NCBI RefSeq assembly: GCF_902362185.1
Contig: NC_044498.1
Span: 26,662,065 to 26,726,064, forward strand
Length of the DNA stretch: 64,000 nucleotides
Source: Chanos chanos
Taxonomy: Eukaryota; Chordata; Actinopteri; Gonorynchiformes; Chanidae
Direction of reading: 5' to 3'
In this document: one piece after another, positions 50,067-63,200 of the stretch
Layout: every line of letters starts with the position of its first letter
Position numbering within the stretch: the stretch's first letter is position 1
The notes under the pieces: generated by a model
The model's database searches: none
What the model saw: only the letters and a program-made list of their open reading frames with translations
What the model was told of the DNA's origin: nothing
Position numbers and translations under genes: made by a program

Positions 50067-52064
50067 TTAAGGACTTTGCACCTCCATATTGTCAAGTAAG
50101 GTGTCTTTCTTGAGGAACTTCAAGGTACGGATGGACCGCCACACTCCGACGAAGTTATCGCTGACAGATTGATTTGTAGATTCAGTCTCCGCTTGGATGG
50201 CCTGTTTTTCCAACTCCAAGGACTCTTCAACATGGTTTCCCTCACTGGGATATTCACTGGAGTTACTACCTTCAAAGGAACCAGTCAGTTCTCCATTGGG
50301 AAGGATCTCTGGGTCACCATCTGTCTTGCTTGGCTCCACATAAGGTTCTCCAGGCAGTTCTTCATCCTTAATGGACTCATCCATGTCCTGGTAGTTGCTC
50401 TTCTTCTTTGTCTCATGGTATTTCACCATACAGTAGGTGATGGAGCCCACCGTGTTGACCACCACACCTGCCACAAACAGTTTGGTGGGCTGTACATCAC
50501 TAAAGGCCACCATGCCTACTGTAATGGTGGCGATGCTCTTTACCACACCAACGAAGCTGGTCGTCACGGCTGAGTTGATGTAAGTGCAGTGAAGAGTGGT
50601 GAAATTCATGGCACAGCCGATGAGGATACAGGCACAAAAGATACCAGTGATGAAAGGGTTCTTCCAGCCCTCGTATGTCCACATTTCAATGGCATCCATG
50701 CTGACGAAGGAGCAGATGAGCAAGACGGGAGAGGCGACAATGGCAATAGTGTATTGGGCTGTGAGTGGGCCATACTCACTGTCTGTGCTGGTTTTCTGAA
50801 TGAGCACCAGGTAAGAAGCATGAATTACTACAGCCAAGATGCCAGTCACGTAGCCAAAGGGGTCGCCTGTGAGGTCTCCTGCGCCTACAGAAACCAAAAA
50901 ACAAGGCATCAAAAACTGATTAAAAAAACCTGCTACGGAGCCTTGTTTCAACCAAAACCTCGGCTGACCTGGCCGTTAGCTGAATGAAATACTGTGATCT
51001 AAATGAACGGTGGTGTAGTCAGCGGCTGTGTTGCGATAAGTTACGCTGACACTACAATTTGTGAACTGACAAATAGCCAGATATTCCACCGTTACAATGA
51101 CCTGAGAGTAAGAATTACCCTTCTCGTAGCTCGGACAAAACGGTGATTTCCTTCGTTCAGCATGCCTCAAGACATAGCCAGTATTTCAGAGAAATAAAAA
51201 ATAAAAAGTGATCAAAAAGAGATGATATTTAACAAGCTGCAGCTATTCAAAAGGGCTTCGTATCATTTTAGTTGTGCTTAAAATTAAATTAACAGGGCGA
51301 ATGCAAACTGCTGCATTTAAATATTACACTATGCAATATATTAAATATTACAATTGCAATATTTCAACTTAGACTTGTTCTGCAATGCTAGTCTGCTTAT
51401 TTAAGTACGAGATCAAAGACATATTTACGGTGTTCTCAGTTAGGTGGTTATACAATGACAATGCACCAATAATCACGCGCGTACTTTGTCACTTTGCGAG
51501 GACCAAGAGAATTACTCTATCTAAACTGTTAGAACGCTTAGAATGACACAAACTACTTGTGTCTGTACGGCCATTTCAAAAACCGTCATTTAATGATATA
51601 TTCGCTTCTGAATAATTATGTGTCTTACCAGCTAATGCTGCGCCGCCAGTAGTGATCAGGACTGCCGCGATGACCCCAACCGACGGGATTCCGTTCTTCA
51701 GGACGCACACCCCAATAATCAGAGTGACCAAAGGAAGACACCGTTTAAAAACAACATACATCGGTAAACTTAGTCCCCGGAGAGACCAAAGGGTTAGCGT
51801 TGACTGTAGAGTGGATAAAATACAGACACTTGCGAAAACTTTGGCTAACTGTAGACTGAAAGGAGGGATGTCCACTTTACCCAGTCTTCTCAAAACCTCT
51901 AGCGTAAGCGCCGCAGTGGTGCTAGTCAGGCACTGGATTAAAGTGAGGTATGTGAAGTTATAAGTTGTTATGAGAAATTTCAGTAAAATATTCAAAGATC
52001 CCGAGAAAAATCCATGAGCGACGGCAACCGAAATGCCCAACAAGCGTCCTTTGCAAACTTCCAT
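50067..52064 (-). CDS. slc35d3: Solute carrier family 35 member D3 (SLC35D3)
   Basis: Two exons on the minus strand, 52064-51629 and 50884-50067, joined by one GT-AG intron within GGAALAGAGDLTGDP. The sum is 1254 nt, encoding 417 aa (human 416). It is a multi-pass membrane protein of the nucleotide-sugar transporter family, about ten membrane segments over residues 1-300. Nearly invariant stretches include GISVAVAHGFFSGSLNILLK, LRGLSLPMYVVFKRCLPLVT, GPLTAQY, CAMNFTTLHCTYINSAVTTS and VGVVKSIATITVGMVAFSDV. The C-terminal tail (about 305-417) is hydrophilic and acidic with conserved VWRSIRTLKFLKKDTLL. In mouse Slc35d3 acts in platelet dense-granule biogenesis and in dopamine D1-receptor traffic; its transported substrate is not settled. 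Start chosen because MEVCKGRLLGISVA aligns with the human start. Confidence 0.96.
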
Positions 52065-53967
52065 ACTTCACCCGAATTTATTTTTCACGCAGTTGCAGGA
52101 ACTAAAATAACGGTAACATTCGCGCGTGGAATACTAGAATGGTACCTCACTCCGTACGCAGACGGCCGTAGATGTCCAAGTTAGTAATGTCAAGCAAAAA
52201 TCAATTGGCGAGCAAGATCTTTCAGTTTAAGGAGGTCCGAAGAGGAACAAAAGCTGAACAAGCCAAAGGGAATGGACGAAAGACTCTGGAACTGACGCAT
52301 ACGATTGGAAATGGCCTTTCCTCAACTGGATGTCATTATCGTCTCATTGAAGGGGGTTTCCTTTCTCTCCATGCATTGCCATGTGTAGCTGACAACATCA
52401 GAGCGTATAAAACTGTTCACGATGATCAAACCCAGCCTCTTCTGCGTAACTCACACTTAACAACAGGCTTGACGCTGAAACAGTTGCTGAAACAGATGCG
52501 TCTAACACTGCAGCTCCGATCTTTTCATTCACTCTGGGCTAATTTAATTGGATTGCTCTGCTGCGTCTCCACTTATTTTTATGGACACTTCACTTTTTCC
52601 TCTTCCGATCAAACGTCCCACTATATTCTCCCCAGACAACTGCTACAGTTTTAAACTCAAGGAAAATAGGTTCTCCACGTAGTATTTCTTACGTGAGAAA
52701 CGTCCTCTTTCACACAACCTATACCTTACAGTACAGAGGTACCAAAATTGTAACGTGTTATTATTTGCCATTTTAATTTCCGTTGCTGATTATTAATATC
52801 GATTCCAGTATGTTTTTAAAGATTCCAAATACATTAATGATCCCGCTAAACAATACGAAAATACAATCAATATTTAACAGGAAATCATTTTTATTCAACA
52901 TGGCATTGAGACCGATTAAAAATTGTGTATGGAAACGTGTTTACTAACACTCTGATAAACGGGGAAAACTGCGTGAATTACACGTAAACGCTTGAAATAC
53001 AGACTATTAATGGTCATACGGCACAGGGGTTTTCTTTGCTCATATTTGCAAGCATATGACTCTTATGAACTAGGCAGATATCTTCTTCAGTGAACCATTC
53101 TTTTTTTTGGTCATTTTTGAAGAATGGAGCAGTTAAGAAGCAAATGAAGTGTCTTTTTTAAAATAAGAAAAAAAAGCTTAAGCGAATAATTATATTGAGT
53201 TAAGGTTAAGCAGAGAGTTTGAGATTAATAACAGACTTTATGATATCACACAAAATAAACACAGAAAAAGGTCAACACAATGTGAACTTGAGCAGCACTT
53301 TTTAATATTCTTATATGAACACAGATACATCATATTAAGGCACTTGGCTGACCACGGTGGTCAAGGTGAGGACACTGACAGTTTACCTGAACTGACACCA
53401 CATCACAACAATCATTCAGCACTGTTTCAGAGCACCTCTAGAAGACTGGAAGAGCAGCCTATCTCTGGCGAGGGGTTTTCCTCATTTATAACCTGACTCT
53501 GCCGCCGGGGTGTGATTGTGATGTGTCCCCTGCGCCACCTTTTAATGGAGTCATTAGGAAAACTGCAGTGAGGCTCTGGAAAACTCTGCATCAGTTCAAG
53601 GGGAGCCCAACTCCCCCTCTGCTTCTAGCAGCACAGTAATTATCTGTCTCTATGGCATAGCGGGCTGTGGAGAGACCAGGCAAGGTGGGGTATAGATTTT
53701 CACTGTCTCGTCCCAGGAGCAGTCCACCACCTGTGAAAATACCACATTTGGACAGCCGCAAAAGTCACACATCTGAGATTAAACAAGACCCCTCTGTAGC
53801 AGAGCAAAAAATGCTGATAAGATGCTAACAAATTCTGTTGAGTACTCTTTATTTGGGTTAATTAAGTACACTAATTACTAGATAACTGTCATGTCATGGC
53901 TAGTTAGTCATCAACTACAGTTCCTTCATGTGTCCAAAAATGTATGCAGGAGTTTTGCTAATGCACG
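52065..53967. other. Upstream region of slc35d3
   Basis: Contains the presumed slc35d3 promoter (CpG-bearing GCGCG at about 52122-52126 and CGTACGCAGACGGCCG near 52154). A divergent 160-codon ORF at 52172-52654 (+) has no recognised domain. A somewhat GC-richer stretch at about 53340-53740 stands out from its AT-rich surroundings. No second gene can be supported. Confidence 0.5.
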
Positions 53968-54262
53968 GGGGCAGCCATGACCTAATGATTACAGAAGCGG
54001 GCGGAGGGTAACCAGTTAAATCCTCAGGACCGGCAGGAAAAATGTGGGTGGGGAGAGTGGGTGAATAGCACTTTCCCCTCCCACAACATCCACGGCTCAA
54101 GTACCCTTGGGCAAGGCACTTAACCCCCAACTGGGTGTGCTGGCCACTGCTCCTGGTGTGTGTGTGTGTGCTCACTACCAGTGTGCAAAGGATGGGTTAA
54201 ATGCAGAGGTTAAATTCACTACTCACTGCTCACAGTGTGTGTGCGCAATCACAGAAATCCTA
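53968..54262 (+). mobile_element. tRNA-derived SINE (copy B)
   Basis: Same build as the copy at 40.6 kb: head GGCAGCCATGACCTAATGAT, CCCTTGGGCAAGGCAC, CTGCTCCTGGTGTGTGTG, then GGATGGGTTAAATGCAGAGG and CACTGCTCACAGTGTGTGTG. The A and B boxes are more decayed here. It contains an extra middle segment (GTGGGTGGGGAGAGTGGGTG) missing from copy A, so it may be nearer to full length. Confidence 0.7.
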
Positions 54263-54295
54263 AATGAATTCTAATGCACTTAACACATCATCTGG

Positions 54296-54990
54296 AGGAT
54301 GTGGCTATGGTCATGCAGTGTGTTGGATAGTTGATTTGGGGAATGCAGTTATGGTCATTAAGTGTGTAGGGTAGTTGATTTGGAGAATGCAGTTATGGTC
54401 ATGCAGTGTGTAGGGTAGTTGATTTGGGGAATGCAGTTATGGTCATGCAGTGTGTTGGATAGTTGATTTGGGGAATGCAGTTATGGTCATTAAGTGTGTA
54501 GGGTAGTTGATTTGGAGAATGCAGTTATGGTCATGCAGTGTGTTGGATAGTTGATTTGGGGAATGCAGTTATGGTCATTAAGTGTGTAGGGTAGTTGATT
54601 TGGAGAATGCAGTTATGGTCATGCAGTGTGTAGGGTAGTTGATTTGGAGAATGCAGTTATGGTCATGCAGTGTGTTGGATAGTTGATTTGGGGAATGCAG
54701 TTATGGTCACTAGTGTGTAGGGTAGTTGATTTGGGGAATGCAGTTATGGTCATGCAGTGTGTTGGATAGTTGATTTGGAGAATGCAGTTATGGTCACTAG
54801 TGTGTAGGGTAGTTGATTTGGGGAATGCAGTTATGGTCATGCAGTGTGTTGGATAGTTGATTTGGAGAATGCAGTTATGGCCATGCAGTGTGTTGGGTAG
54901 TTGATTTGGGGAATGCAGTTATGGTCATGCAGTGTGTTGGTCACTGATTTGGAGAATGCAGTTATGGCCATTCAGTGTGTTGGCTAGTTT
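54296..54990. repeat. 44-bp minisatellite with interspersed variants
   Basis: About 15-16 copies of a 43-44-bp unit (GTAGTTGATTTGGAGAATGC then AGTTATGGTCATGCAGTGTG). Variants differ at GGAGAA/GGGGAA, at CATGCAG/CATTAAG/CACTAG before TGTG, and at TAGGG/TTGGA after it. The variants recur in ordered runs, so blocks of two to three units were copied together. ORFs across it are by-products. Confidence 0.92.
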
Positions 54991-56739
54991 ATTGCCCCCA
55001 GCTCCAAAGATGAAAAACTTCTGCTTCGACTGTGTAGCCTGGCTTTGAAATTTCTGGGCAGTTTAACATCAGAGCAGAAAGAAAACAACCTGGTTGAAAA
55101 GCCTGCATTGTCGTTTTTCTCTATGATTGTGTTTGGTTTAATACGCTGCAGGTACATGTCTGGGAGCAAAGCTTACAATTTGTTTAGCACTTTAAAGTCG
55201 CCCTCTCTGAAGTTGCATTTCCACAACAGAAAACCAGAGTGTACACAGAACAGGACCACTCAAGCACACAGACATGGGATTAAAATCATTTTCTCAGTGA
55301 GAGTGCTCCCTTTCATCTTGCCTTTTTAAGTCAACCAAACAATAATTACAACAGAAATAGAGAGAAGTAGATTAGATCTTGGTTTTATGAGACTACCTGG
55401 ACAACACACGTTTTTGATTCAAAATTATCTGCGGACTTCCTTTGAAATGTATTTTCATGTTTCTATGTCTACTCATTCATTTTTACACACTTTGAATTGG
55501 TGAAGAGTGCAGAGAAAAGCAGCGGTGAGCCCCTTTGCTGACTACACCACACGTAGACTCTGACTAGCTGTTGTATGGCACAGCTGAGATCTGATCAATG
55601 AGCCGATAGACAGTGCCTTGAACTTGTTAAACCATGGACATCCAATGACACAATTTAGCTTAAACAGCCATTCAATGGGCTAAATGATGAAGGAGTCTGA
55701 TGAAAATACACACAGTATGAGTAATGACAACACATGGCCATTGAGAGTGAGACAAAGACGTACAGCCTGGAGCTGTGTCATAACTCGTCTGTTCTTTCCT
55801 TTCTGTCCTTGCCTGTGTGTGTGCCTCAAAGAGAGAAAGAAAGACAGACAGAGAGAGAAAGAGAGAGAGAGAGAGAGAAAGACAAGAGGGGGACTCATTA
55901 TCCCTGAGTACAACTCTGCATAGGGTTAGCCTGCTGCCAGCCAAGCTCTGATTCATTCACTGAAGAGAAAAACGACTTTCATTAATTACTTTCCTTTACA
56001 AGCAAGAGCCAGTGCCACACAAAGGAGGCAAATACTGCAGAGAGAGAGAATGAATGAAGATGCAAAGCAACGTTGTGAATCGGTGGCATATTGATGATGT
56101 AAAATTCAGTACAGCAAGATGGAGAGTTATGGACTGAATGGAGCACCATCTGTTCGAGTGGTGCTCTTATCATAAGCATGCATGCAACAGTGTACAGCGC
56201 TGCCAGGGTCTATGTGTGTGTGTGAGTGTGTGTGTAACTTCAGACCTGGGTGTGCTTTTGCATGATGCATTGGTTCTGACTGCTGCAGAAGCTTACAGAC
56301 GAAAACCATCTTGCTTTCCCTTCCTGGGCTGTTAGGCTCTAATTAGAGTGACTGGGAGAGGTACACAGGAGAGAGCAAACCATGCTCAAGAGGGAGTGAC
56401 CAATCTCTTTCCCTCTTTCCCTGATCTGCTGGAAGTGTGTGTAAATCGAATGGAAAAGGCAGATATAGTTATGTGTTCTGTCAGCGAAGACACGTGAAAA
56501 TAAGTTTGTTAAAGATGTTAGCAATGAAGACTGTGTGTGTGTACGAATGTTTTACTGTTGACATGGTGGGAAGTCTGTTAGTGTAGAGAACTGGAAATGC
56601 TTTGATGTATATTGGTCATTGTTTAGCAGAATGGGAAGGCACTTTGAGGTTCGTGTGTTGAGAAGTATGAGAGTGTGTGTAGCCAATGGGAGTTGTACTG
56701 TATATATATAAATGTGAGTAGGTGTGTACATCTGCTCAG

Positions 56740-56983
56740 CAGTTCGTGTGTGTATGTGTGTGTGTATGTGTACGTGTTTGTGAGTGTCTGTGTGTGAGAG
56801 TGTGTGTGTGTGTTATGCTGGCAGGGATCAGGGAGACTGCAGTAAGGAAAAGCCCTTCACGCTGATTGCTCTGGCTTGGCAGGAGGAGCCAGGAGCAGCC
56901 CACTCCTCCCACAGCATAAAATCCAGCACACCCAGGTCTGAGGTCTCACACACACACACACACACATACACACACACACAGCC
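56740..56983. repeat. (GT)n and (CA)n microsatellites
   Basis: Interrupted GT repeats at about 56746-56814 and CA repeats at about 56948-56980. Being complementary and about 130 bp apart, they could pair as an imperfect hairpin in single strands, though this is common for such repeats. Confidence 0.85.
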
Positions 56984-57584
56984 TCACAAAATCCTGCAGT
57001 CTTCCATTCTCTTTAACCTGGCTCTCTGTTGGTCCACTTATTCTGGACATATGATTGACTACAGCAGTGTCCTGTAGTGTGACAACTCGTATTCTTCTTT
57101 TAAATGGCCTGAAAAAGCAGAACACATCGGCTGAACAGAACGTTTCAGCTGCAGATGACTCAGATTTACCATGATAGCTGTAATGTCAATCTAAGATGAT
57201 GGTCTTGAGTGAAAACAGTATTTAGGAGGCTTGTCAATATCTTTATTCTCTTTGTCTAAATGGACATTTTGGCCTGAATACAAGAACGTCACTCATATTA
57301 TTAGGGACAATGATGACTCCATGACATTTCCACACTAACCCTCATCTCTGTCTGCCAATGTTGACTGTGTTTTTTATTAACAACTTATTAACATTTTAGT
57401 ATTTTAAGGACTCAGAATGTCATAGGTCTTTTGTTTTCTGCTGCTGTTAACGTAATGACTTACTAACTAATCCAATTCTCTGATTAGAACAATTTTCTAA
57501 CATTTCTAGTATTTGATGACATTACCTTTCCTTTTAGATCCTTTTTGCTTTATATTGTTTTTATGTTATTCTGTTAATTAATCT

Positions 57585-57800
57585 AATCACCCTGGGCTAG
57601 TCAGGGAGGATGGGTTCCCCTGTCGAGTCCTGATTCCTCCCAAAGTTCCTTCCTATCTCAGTCTCATGGAGTTTTTCCTTTTCACTGTCATCCTGGGCTT
57701 GTTCACTAGCGGTGTCCGGTCTGGCATCCTGTAGAACTGCTTAGTGACTATGTCCATTATAAAAACACTGCACAAATAAAATTGAACTGAATGAAATTAA
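57585..57800 (+). mobile_element. Teleost interspersed repeat, 3'-end type
   Basis: Contains TCCCAAAGTTCCTTCCTATC, GGAGTTTTTCCTTTTCACTG and, near the end, TATAAAAACACTGCACAAATAAAATTGAA broken by small changes. I recognise this succession (cysteine-free TTCCTTCCT, GAGTTTTTCCTTGCCACTGT, CAAATAAAATTGAATTGA) as a very common fish repeat tail. The family, whether retroposon tail or DNA element, is not assigned. Confidence 0.55.
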
Positions 57801-59034
57801 ATTATCAGAGACTGATATAGGAGACAGAGCGAAACTCTGTTTTATAAGGGGGTAAAATGAAACTGGATCAGTCATGAAACTCTGAACAACTGCTTTACAT
57901 TTTTGCAATTTTTGATGCAGAAGGTAATTTTGCCTCATATAAGATCTTTCTACAAAACTGTCACAAAAAAAATGAGACAGACTATTGTTGATCTCTTTCT
58001 TTTTCGTCAGCAGTGATGCGAGAAGCACTGCGTCATTTCAGTAACTTCAAAATGGTAATGATTACTGCCGGATGAGAGGAAACAGAGCAGTCAGGCCAAA
58101 CAGACAGCTTCTAACTCGGTGTGTTTGAGGAATACATCAGCACATTGGTACATACAAATATACCTGCAATTAGGGAACAACAATTGCTTCTGCCAGACTT
58201 GAAAGCAGCCTTTTGTGTGGCTGTGGCCTCTATATTGTTGAGAATGTGCATTGTGAAATAGGTTAGAGCTTGCCCACCCCCAGGGCCAGGTCTGCTGTGG
58301 TGTGTCGACTGATCATTCATCACACTGAGTGGTAGAGTCAGGCGAGCATAATCCCCAGAGACCTGCACCCTAGACCTCACAGAACGTTCCAGAAGCCAGT
58401 CAGTATATAAGGCACATATATTGCACTGCTGTGTCTGACAGCCCCTGCTCAAAACTGCCAAAATGAAGGAAATACTTGAGTCAGGAATGCAAAATGTATT
58501 AAAAACAGCGTATTAAAAACAGGTGCATGCGCACAGGTTTGGTTCCTGTGTTAATTAAACAGTCAATGCTCCCTCATGGTTGGGGTCATGTGTAACTACA
58601 CTGGCCCAGTGGCTTGCTGACTCAGGCCCAGTCACACACTGTCACGACTGTCACGGCTGGAGGAGGAGATGTCAGGAGTGACTGACAGGAGATGGAGACT
58701 GCAGAGTGTACCGAGATTTCAACAGAAACATGAAGAAGTCTCACGGACAGACATGATCAGCTGGTGAGTGCCTACTCCCTGACCATGACTGCTAAGGGGG
58801 TTGATTACAGAGACCAGATAAGTGATTTTGAAAACTAAGCTCAGCATCAGTTATCAGCCAGTCTCATGAGAAACAATCTGTGGAGGGCTTCAAAGAAACC
58901 AACAATGTGGTTGATGTACAGTGAATAAACCCTTTACTGCTCCTGGACATTCATATTTCTGATGGATGTTGATCAAATGACACAGGCAGACAGCTGAAAA
59001 AGAGAAACAATAAAAAAAGATATGAAAACAAGCC

Positions 59035-59480
59035 AACCTGCCAGTTTCCCATGGTGGGTGTTTCCCACAGACATTTTCCCTGGCAAGGTTTCGGTCTGTT
59101 CAACCCCTCAGAGGATGAGGGGAACAACAGTTAGTACAAAGCCAATCTGAGAGATCAGCCTCATGCTGTGGTGAAGGCTTTCTTTTCTTGACCTGTCCAC
59201 AGGACACGAGTGGTCACCGAATGATCTGATGACCATGAAACTGAAGTAAACCATATGACATGGAAGTCTCACTCACCAGATCTCAACCCAACGTTTGTGA
59301 GATCTGGGCTGATGGGAGATTCTAGAGCATTATATGAGACAATGTTTTCCACCACCATCCACAAATGACCAAGTGATGGGATTTGTCAGAGTAGAATCCT
59401 GTCATCTTGTCAAGTGCTGGACACCCATGACATCTTCGCTGTGGCAGACTGAAGCTTTTATCGTGTCTTGTGGTGAATAA
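59035..59480 (+). mobile_element. Possible Tc1/mariner-like transposase remnant
   Basis: At 59273-59290 one frame reads S-P-D-L-N-P, the signature that precedes the last catalytic residue in Tc1/mariner DDE transposases. Surrounding frames give transposase-like fragments interrupted by stops and frameshifts, so any gene is long dead. No terminal inverted repeats were located. A six-residue motif alone is thin evidence. Confidence 0.3.
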
Positions 59481-60230
59481 ACAGACTTTAATTAGGCATT
59501 TACTTTTCTTGGCAGTTACCTGTGAGTCCTACGTACTCTCATAACAGTGTCTGCATGTGCTGGATGAGTTTTTTTCCCCAGAAAAAACGGACCCATTCAT
59601 TACACCATGTGACGATCACAGAGCAGAGCTTGCGGCCAGCTGAGTTTATTATCAGGAACCGTTAGGGGCCATTCTGACGAAACAGGGCAAACACTGAGGA
59701 GAGGCCCATAATGAAAATCTGCTTGCTTTCAATACACCATCATGGTACAATGCATCAGCTCATTCAGTATGATATCAGCTCAGGAGAGCCTTCAAACACC
59801 ATGCTCCATTCAACAGATGCCAATTCTGTTGACTCATTAGAAGAGCAGATAGTCATTCTAAAAAGGCCAAACCACACAGCATGGCCAGACTGACAAAATT
59901 CACCACTCATTCATTTACACATTTATACTCCACACTATATTGAGAACAGAGAACCACAGAGAGAAAGAGACATGAATCTTGCAAATCTTTGTCATTATAA
60001 CATTATGTAAAGAATGTGACAGTTAATGATACTGATACTTTATTTGGAAGCAAGTTTATGATACTCTCCAATGTATACTGAAACAGAATGGAATGGAAAA
60101 AAGAATGGAGTGGTAAACCAGTGTGCTTCAGAATAGAGTGATAAACAGAATGGAGTGATAGACAGAATGGAGTGATACTGTGCTGTAGGTACATTTTGAA
60201 GCTCAGCTTAGACAAAATCCAACCAGGCAG

Positions 60231-63200
60231 TTTTGTGTGGTCAACACCAACTCACACACAGTCAACACCCTATCTCACACAGTCAACAACATCTTACACA
60301 TAGTCAGCACCATCTCACGGTCAACACCATCTCACACATAGTCAACACAATATCACACACAGTCAACACCATCTTACACACAGTCAGCACCATCTCTCAC
60401 ACAGTCAGCACCATCTTACACACAGTCAGCACCATCTCACAGTCAACACCATCTCACACACAGTCAACACCATCTCACACACACAGTCAACACCATCTCT
60501 CATGCAGTCAACACCATCTTACACACAGTCAGCACCATCTCACAGTCAACATCATCTCACACACAGTCAACACAACCTCACACACAGTCAACACCATCTT
60601 ACACACAGTCAACACCATCTCACACACAGTCAACACCCTCTCTCTCACAGTCAACACCATCTTACACACAGACAACACCATCTCACACACAGTCAGCACC
60701 ATCTCACACACAGTCAGCACCATCTCACAGTCAGCACCATCTCACACATAGTCAACACAATATCACACACAGTCAACACCATCTTACACACAGTCAGCAC
60801 CATCTCACAGTCAACACCATCTCACATACAGTCAGCACAACCTCACATACAGTCAACACCATCTTACACACAGTCAACACCATCTTACACACAGTCAACA
60901 CAACCTCACACACAGTCAACACCACCTCACACACAGTCAACACCATCTCACACACAGTCAACACCATCTTACACACAGTCAACATCATCTCACAGTCAAC
61001 ACCATCTCACACACAGTCAGCACCCTCTCTCACACACAGTCAACACCCTCTCTCTCACAGTCAACACCATCTCACACACAGTCAGCACCCTCTCTCACAC
61101 ATAGTCAACACCCTCTCTCTCACAGTCAGCACCATCTCACACACAGTCAACACCCTCTCTCACACATAGTCAACACCCTCTCTCTCACAGTCAACACCAT
61201 CTCTCACACAGTCAACACCCTCTCTCACACATAGTCAACACCCTCTCTCTCACAGTCAACACCATCTCTCACACAGTCAACACCCTCTCTCTCACAGTCA
61301 GCACCATCTCACACACAGTCAGCACCATCTCACAGTCAACATCATCTCACACACAGTCAACATAACCTCACACACAGTCCACACCATCTTACACACAGTC
61401 AACACCATCTTACACACAGTCAACACCATCTCACACACAGTCAACACCATCTTACACACAGTCAACACCATCTCACACACAGTCAACACCCTCTCTCTCA
61501 CAGTCAACACCATCTTACACACAGACAACACCATCTCACACATAGTCAGCACCATCTCACAGTCAGCACCATCTCACACATAGTGAACACAATATCACAC
61601 ACAGTCAACACCATCTTACACACAGTCAGCACCATCTCACAGTCAACACCATCTCACACACAGTCAGCACAACCTCACACACAGTCAATACCATCTTACA
61701 CACAGTCAACACCATCTTACACACAGTCAACACCATCTCACACACAGTCAACACCATCTCACACACAGTCAGCACCATCTCACAGTCAACACCATCTCAC
61801 ACACAGTCAACACCCTCTCTCACACAGTCAACACCATCTCACACACACAGTCAGCACCATCTTACACACAGTCAGCACCATCTCACAGTCAACACCATCT
61901 CACACAACGTCAGCACAACCTCACACACAGTCAACACCATCTTACACACAGTCAACACCATCTCACACACAGTCAACACCATCTTACACACAGTCAACAC
62001 AACCTCACACACAGTCAACACCATCTTACACACAGTCAACACCATCTCACACACAGTCAACACCATCTTACACACAGTCAGCACCATCTCACAGTCAACA
62101 CCATCTCACGCACAGTCAACACCCTCTTTCACACAGTCAACACCATCTCACACACACACAGTCAGCACCATCTCACACACGGTCAGCACCATCTTACACA
62201 CAGTCAGCACCATCTCACAGTCAACACCGTCTCTCACACAGTCAACACCCTCTCTCACACAGTCAACACCTTCTCACACACACAGTCAACACCATCTCTC
62301 ACGCAGTCAACACCATCTTATACACAGTCAACACCATCTTATACACAGTCAACACCATCTCACACACAGTCAGCACCATCTCACAGTCAACACCATCTTA
62401 CACACAGTCAGCACCATCTCACCGTCAGCACCATCTCACACACAGTCAGCACCATCTCACACACAGTCAGCACCATCTCACACACAGTCAACACAATATC
62501 ACACACAGTCAACACCATCTCACACACAGTCAACACCATCTCACACACAGTCAACACAACCTCACACACAGTCAACACCATCTTACACACAGTCAACACC
62601 ATCTCACACACAGTCAACACCATCTCACACACAGTCAGCACCATCTTACACACAGTCAGCACCATCTCACACACAGTCAACACCATCTCACAGTCAACAC
62701 CATCTCACACACAGTCAACATCATCTCACACACACAGTCAACACCATCTCTCATGCAGTCAACACCATCTTACACACAGTCAACACCATCTCACACACAG
62801 TCAACACAACCTCACACACAGTCAACACAACCTCACACACAGTCAACACCATCTCACACACACAGTCAGCACGATCTCACACACAGTCAGCACCATCTTA
62901 CATACAGTCAACACCATCTCACAGTCAACACCATCTCACACACAGTCAACATCATCTCACACACACAGTCAACACCATCTCTCATGCTTTCAACACCATC
63001 TTACACACAGTCAGCACCATCTCACAGTCAACACAACCTCACACATAGTCAACACAACCTCACACACAGTCAACACCATCTCACACACAGTCAACACAAC
63101 CTCACACACAGTCAACACCATCTTACACACAGTCAACACCATCTCACACACAGTCAACACCATCTTACACACAGTCAGCACCATCTCACAGTCAACACCA

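Larger units (their letters stand above)
54991..60230. other. Non-coding interval before the terminal array
   Basis: No ORF resembling a known protein. It includes a GA-rich tract near 55835-55885, GT and CA microsatellites, an old interspersed repeat near 57.6 kb and a possible transposase remnant near 59.3 kb. Otherwise nothing is recognised. Confidence 0.55.

Noticed and set aside
54619-54840. 73-codon minus-strand ORF of repeated peptide
   Set aside because: It is a by-product of the 44-bp minisatellite.
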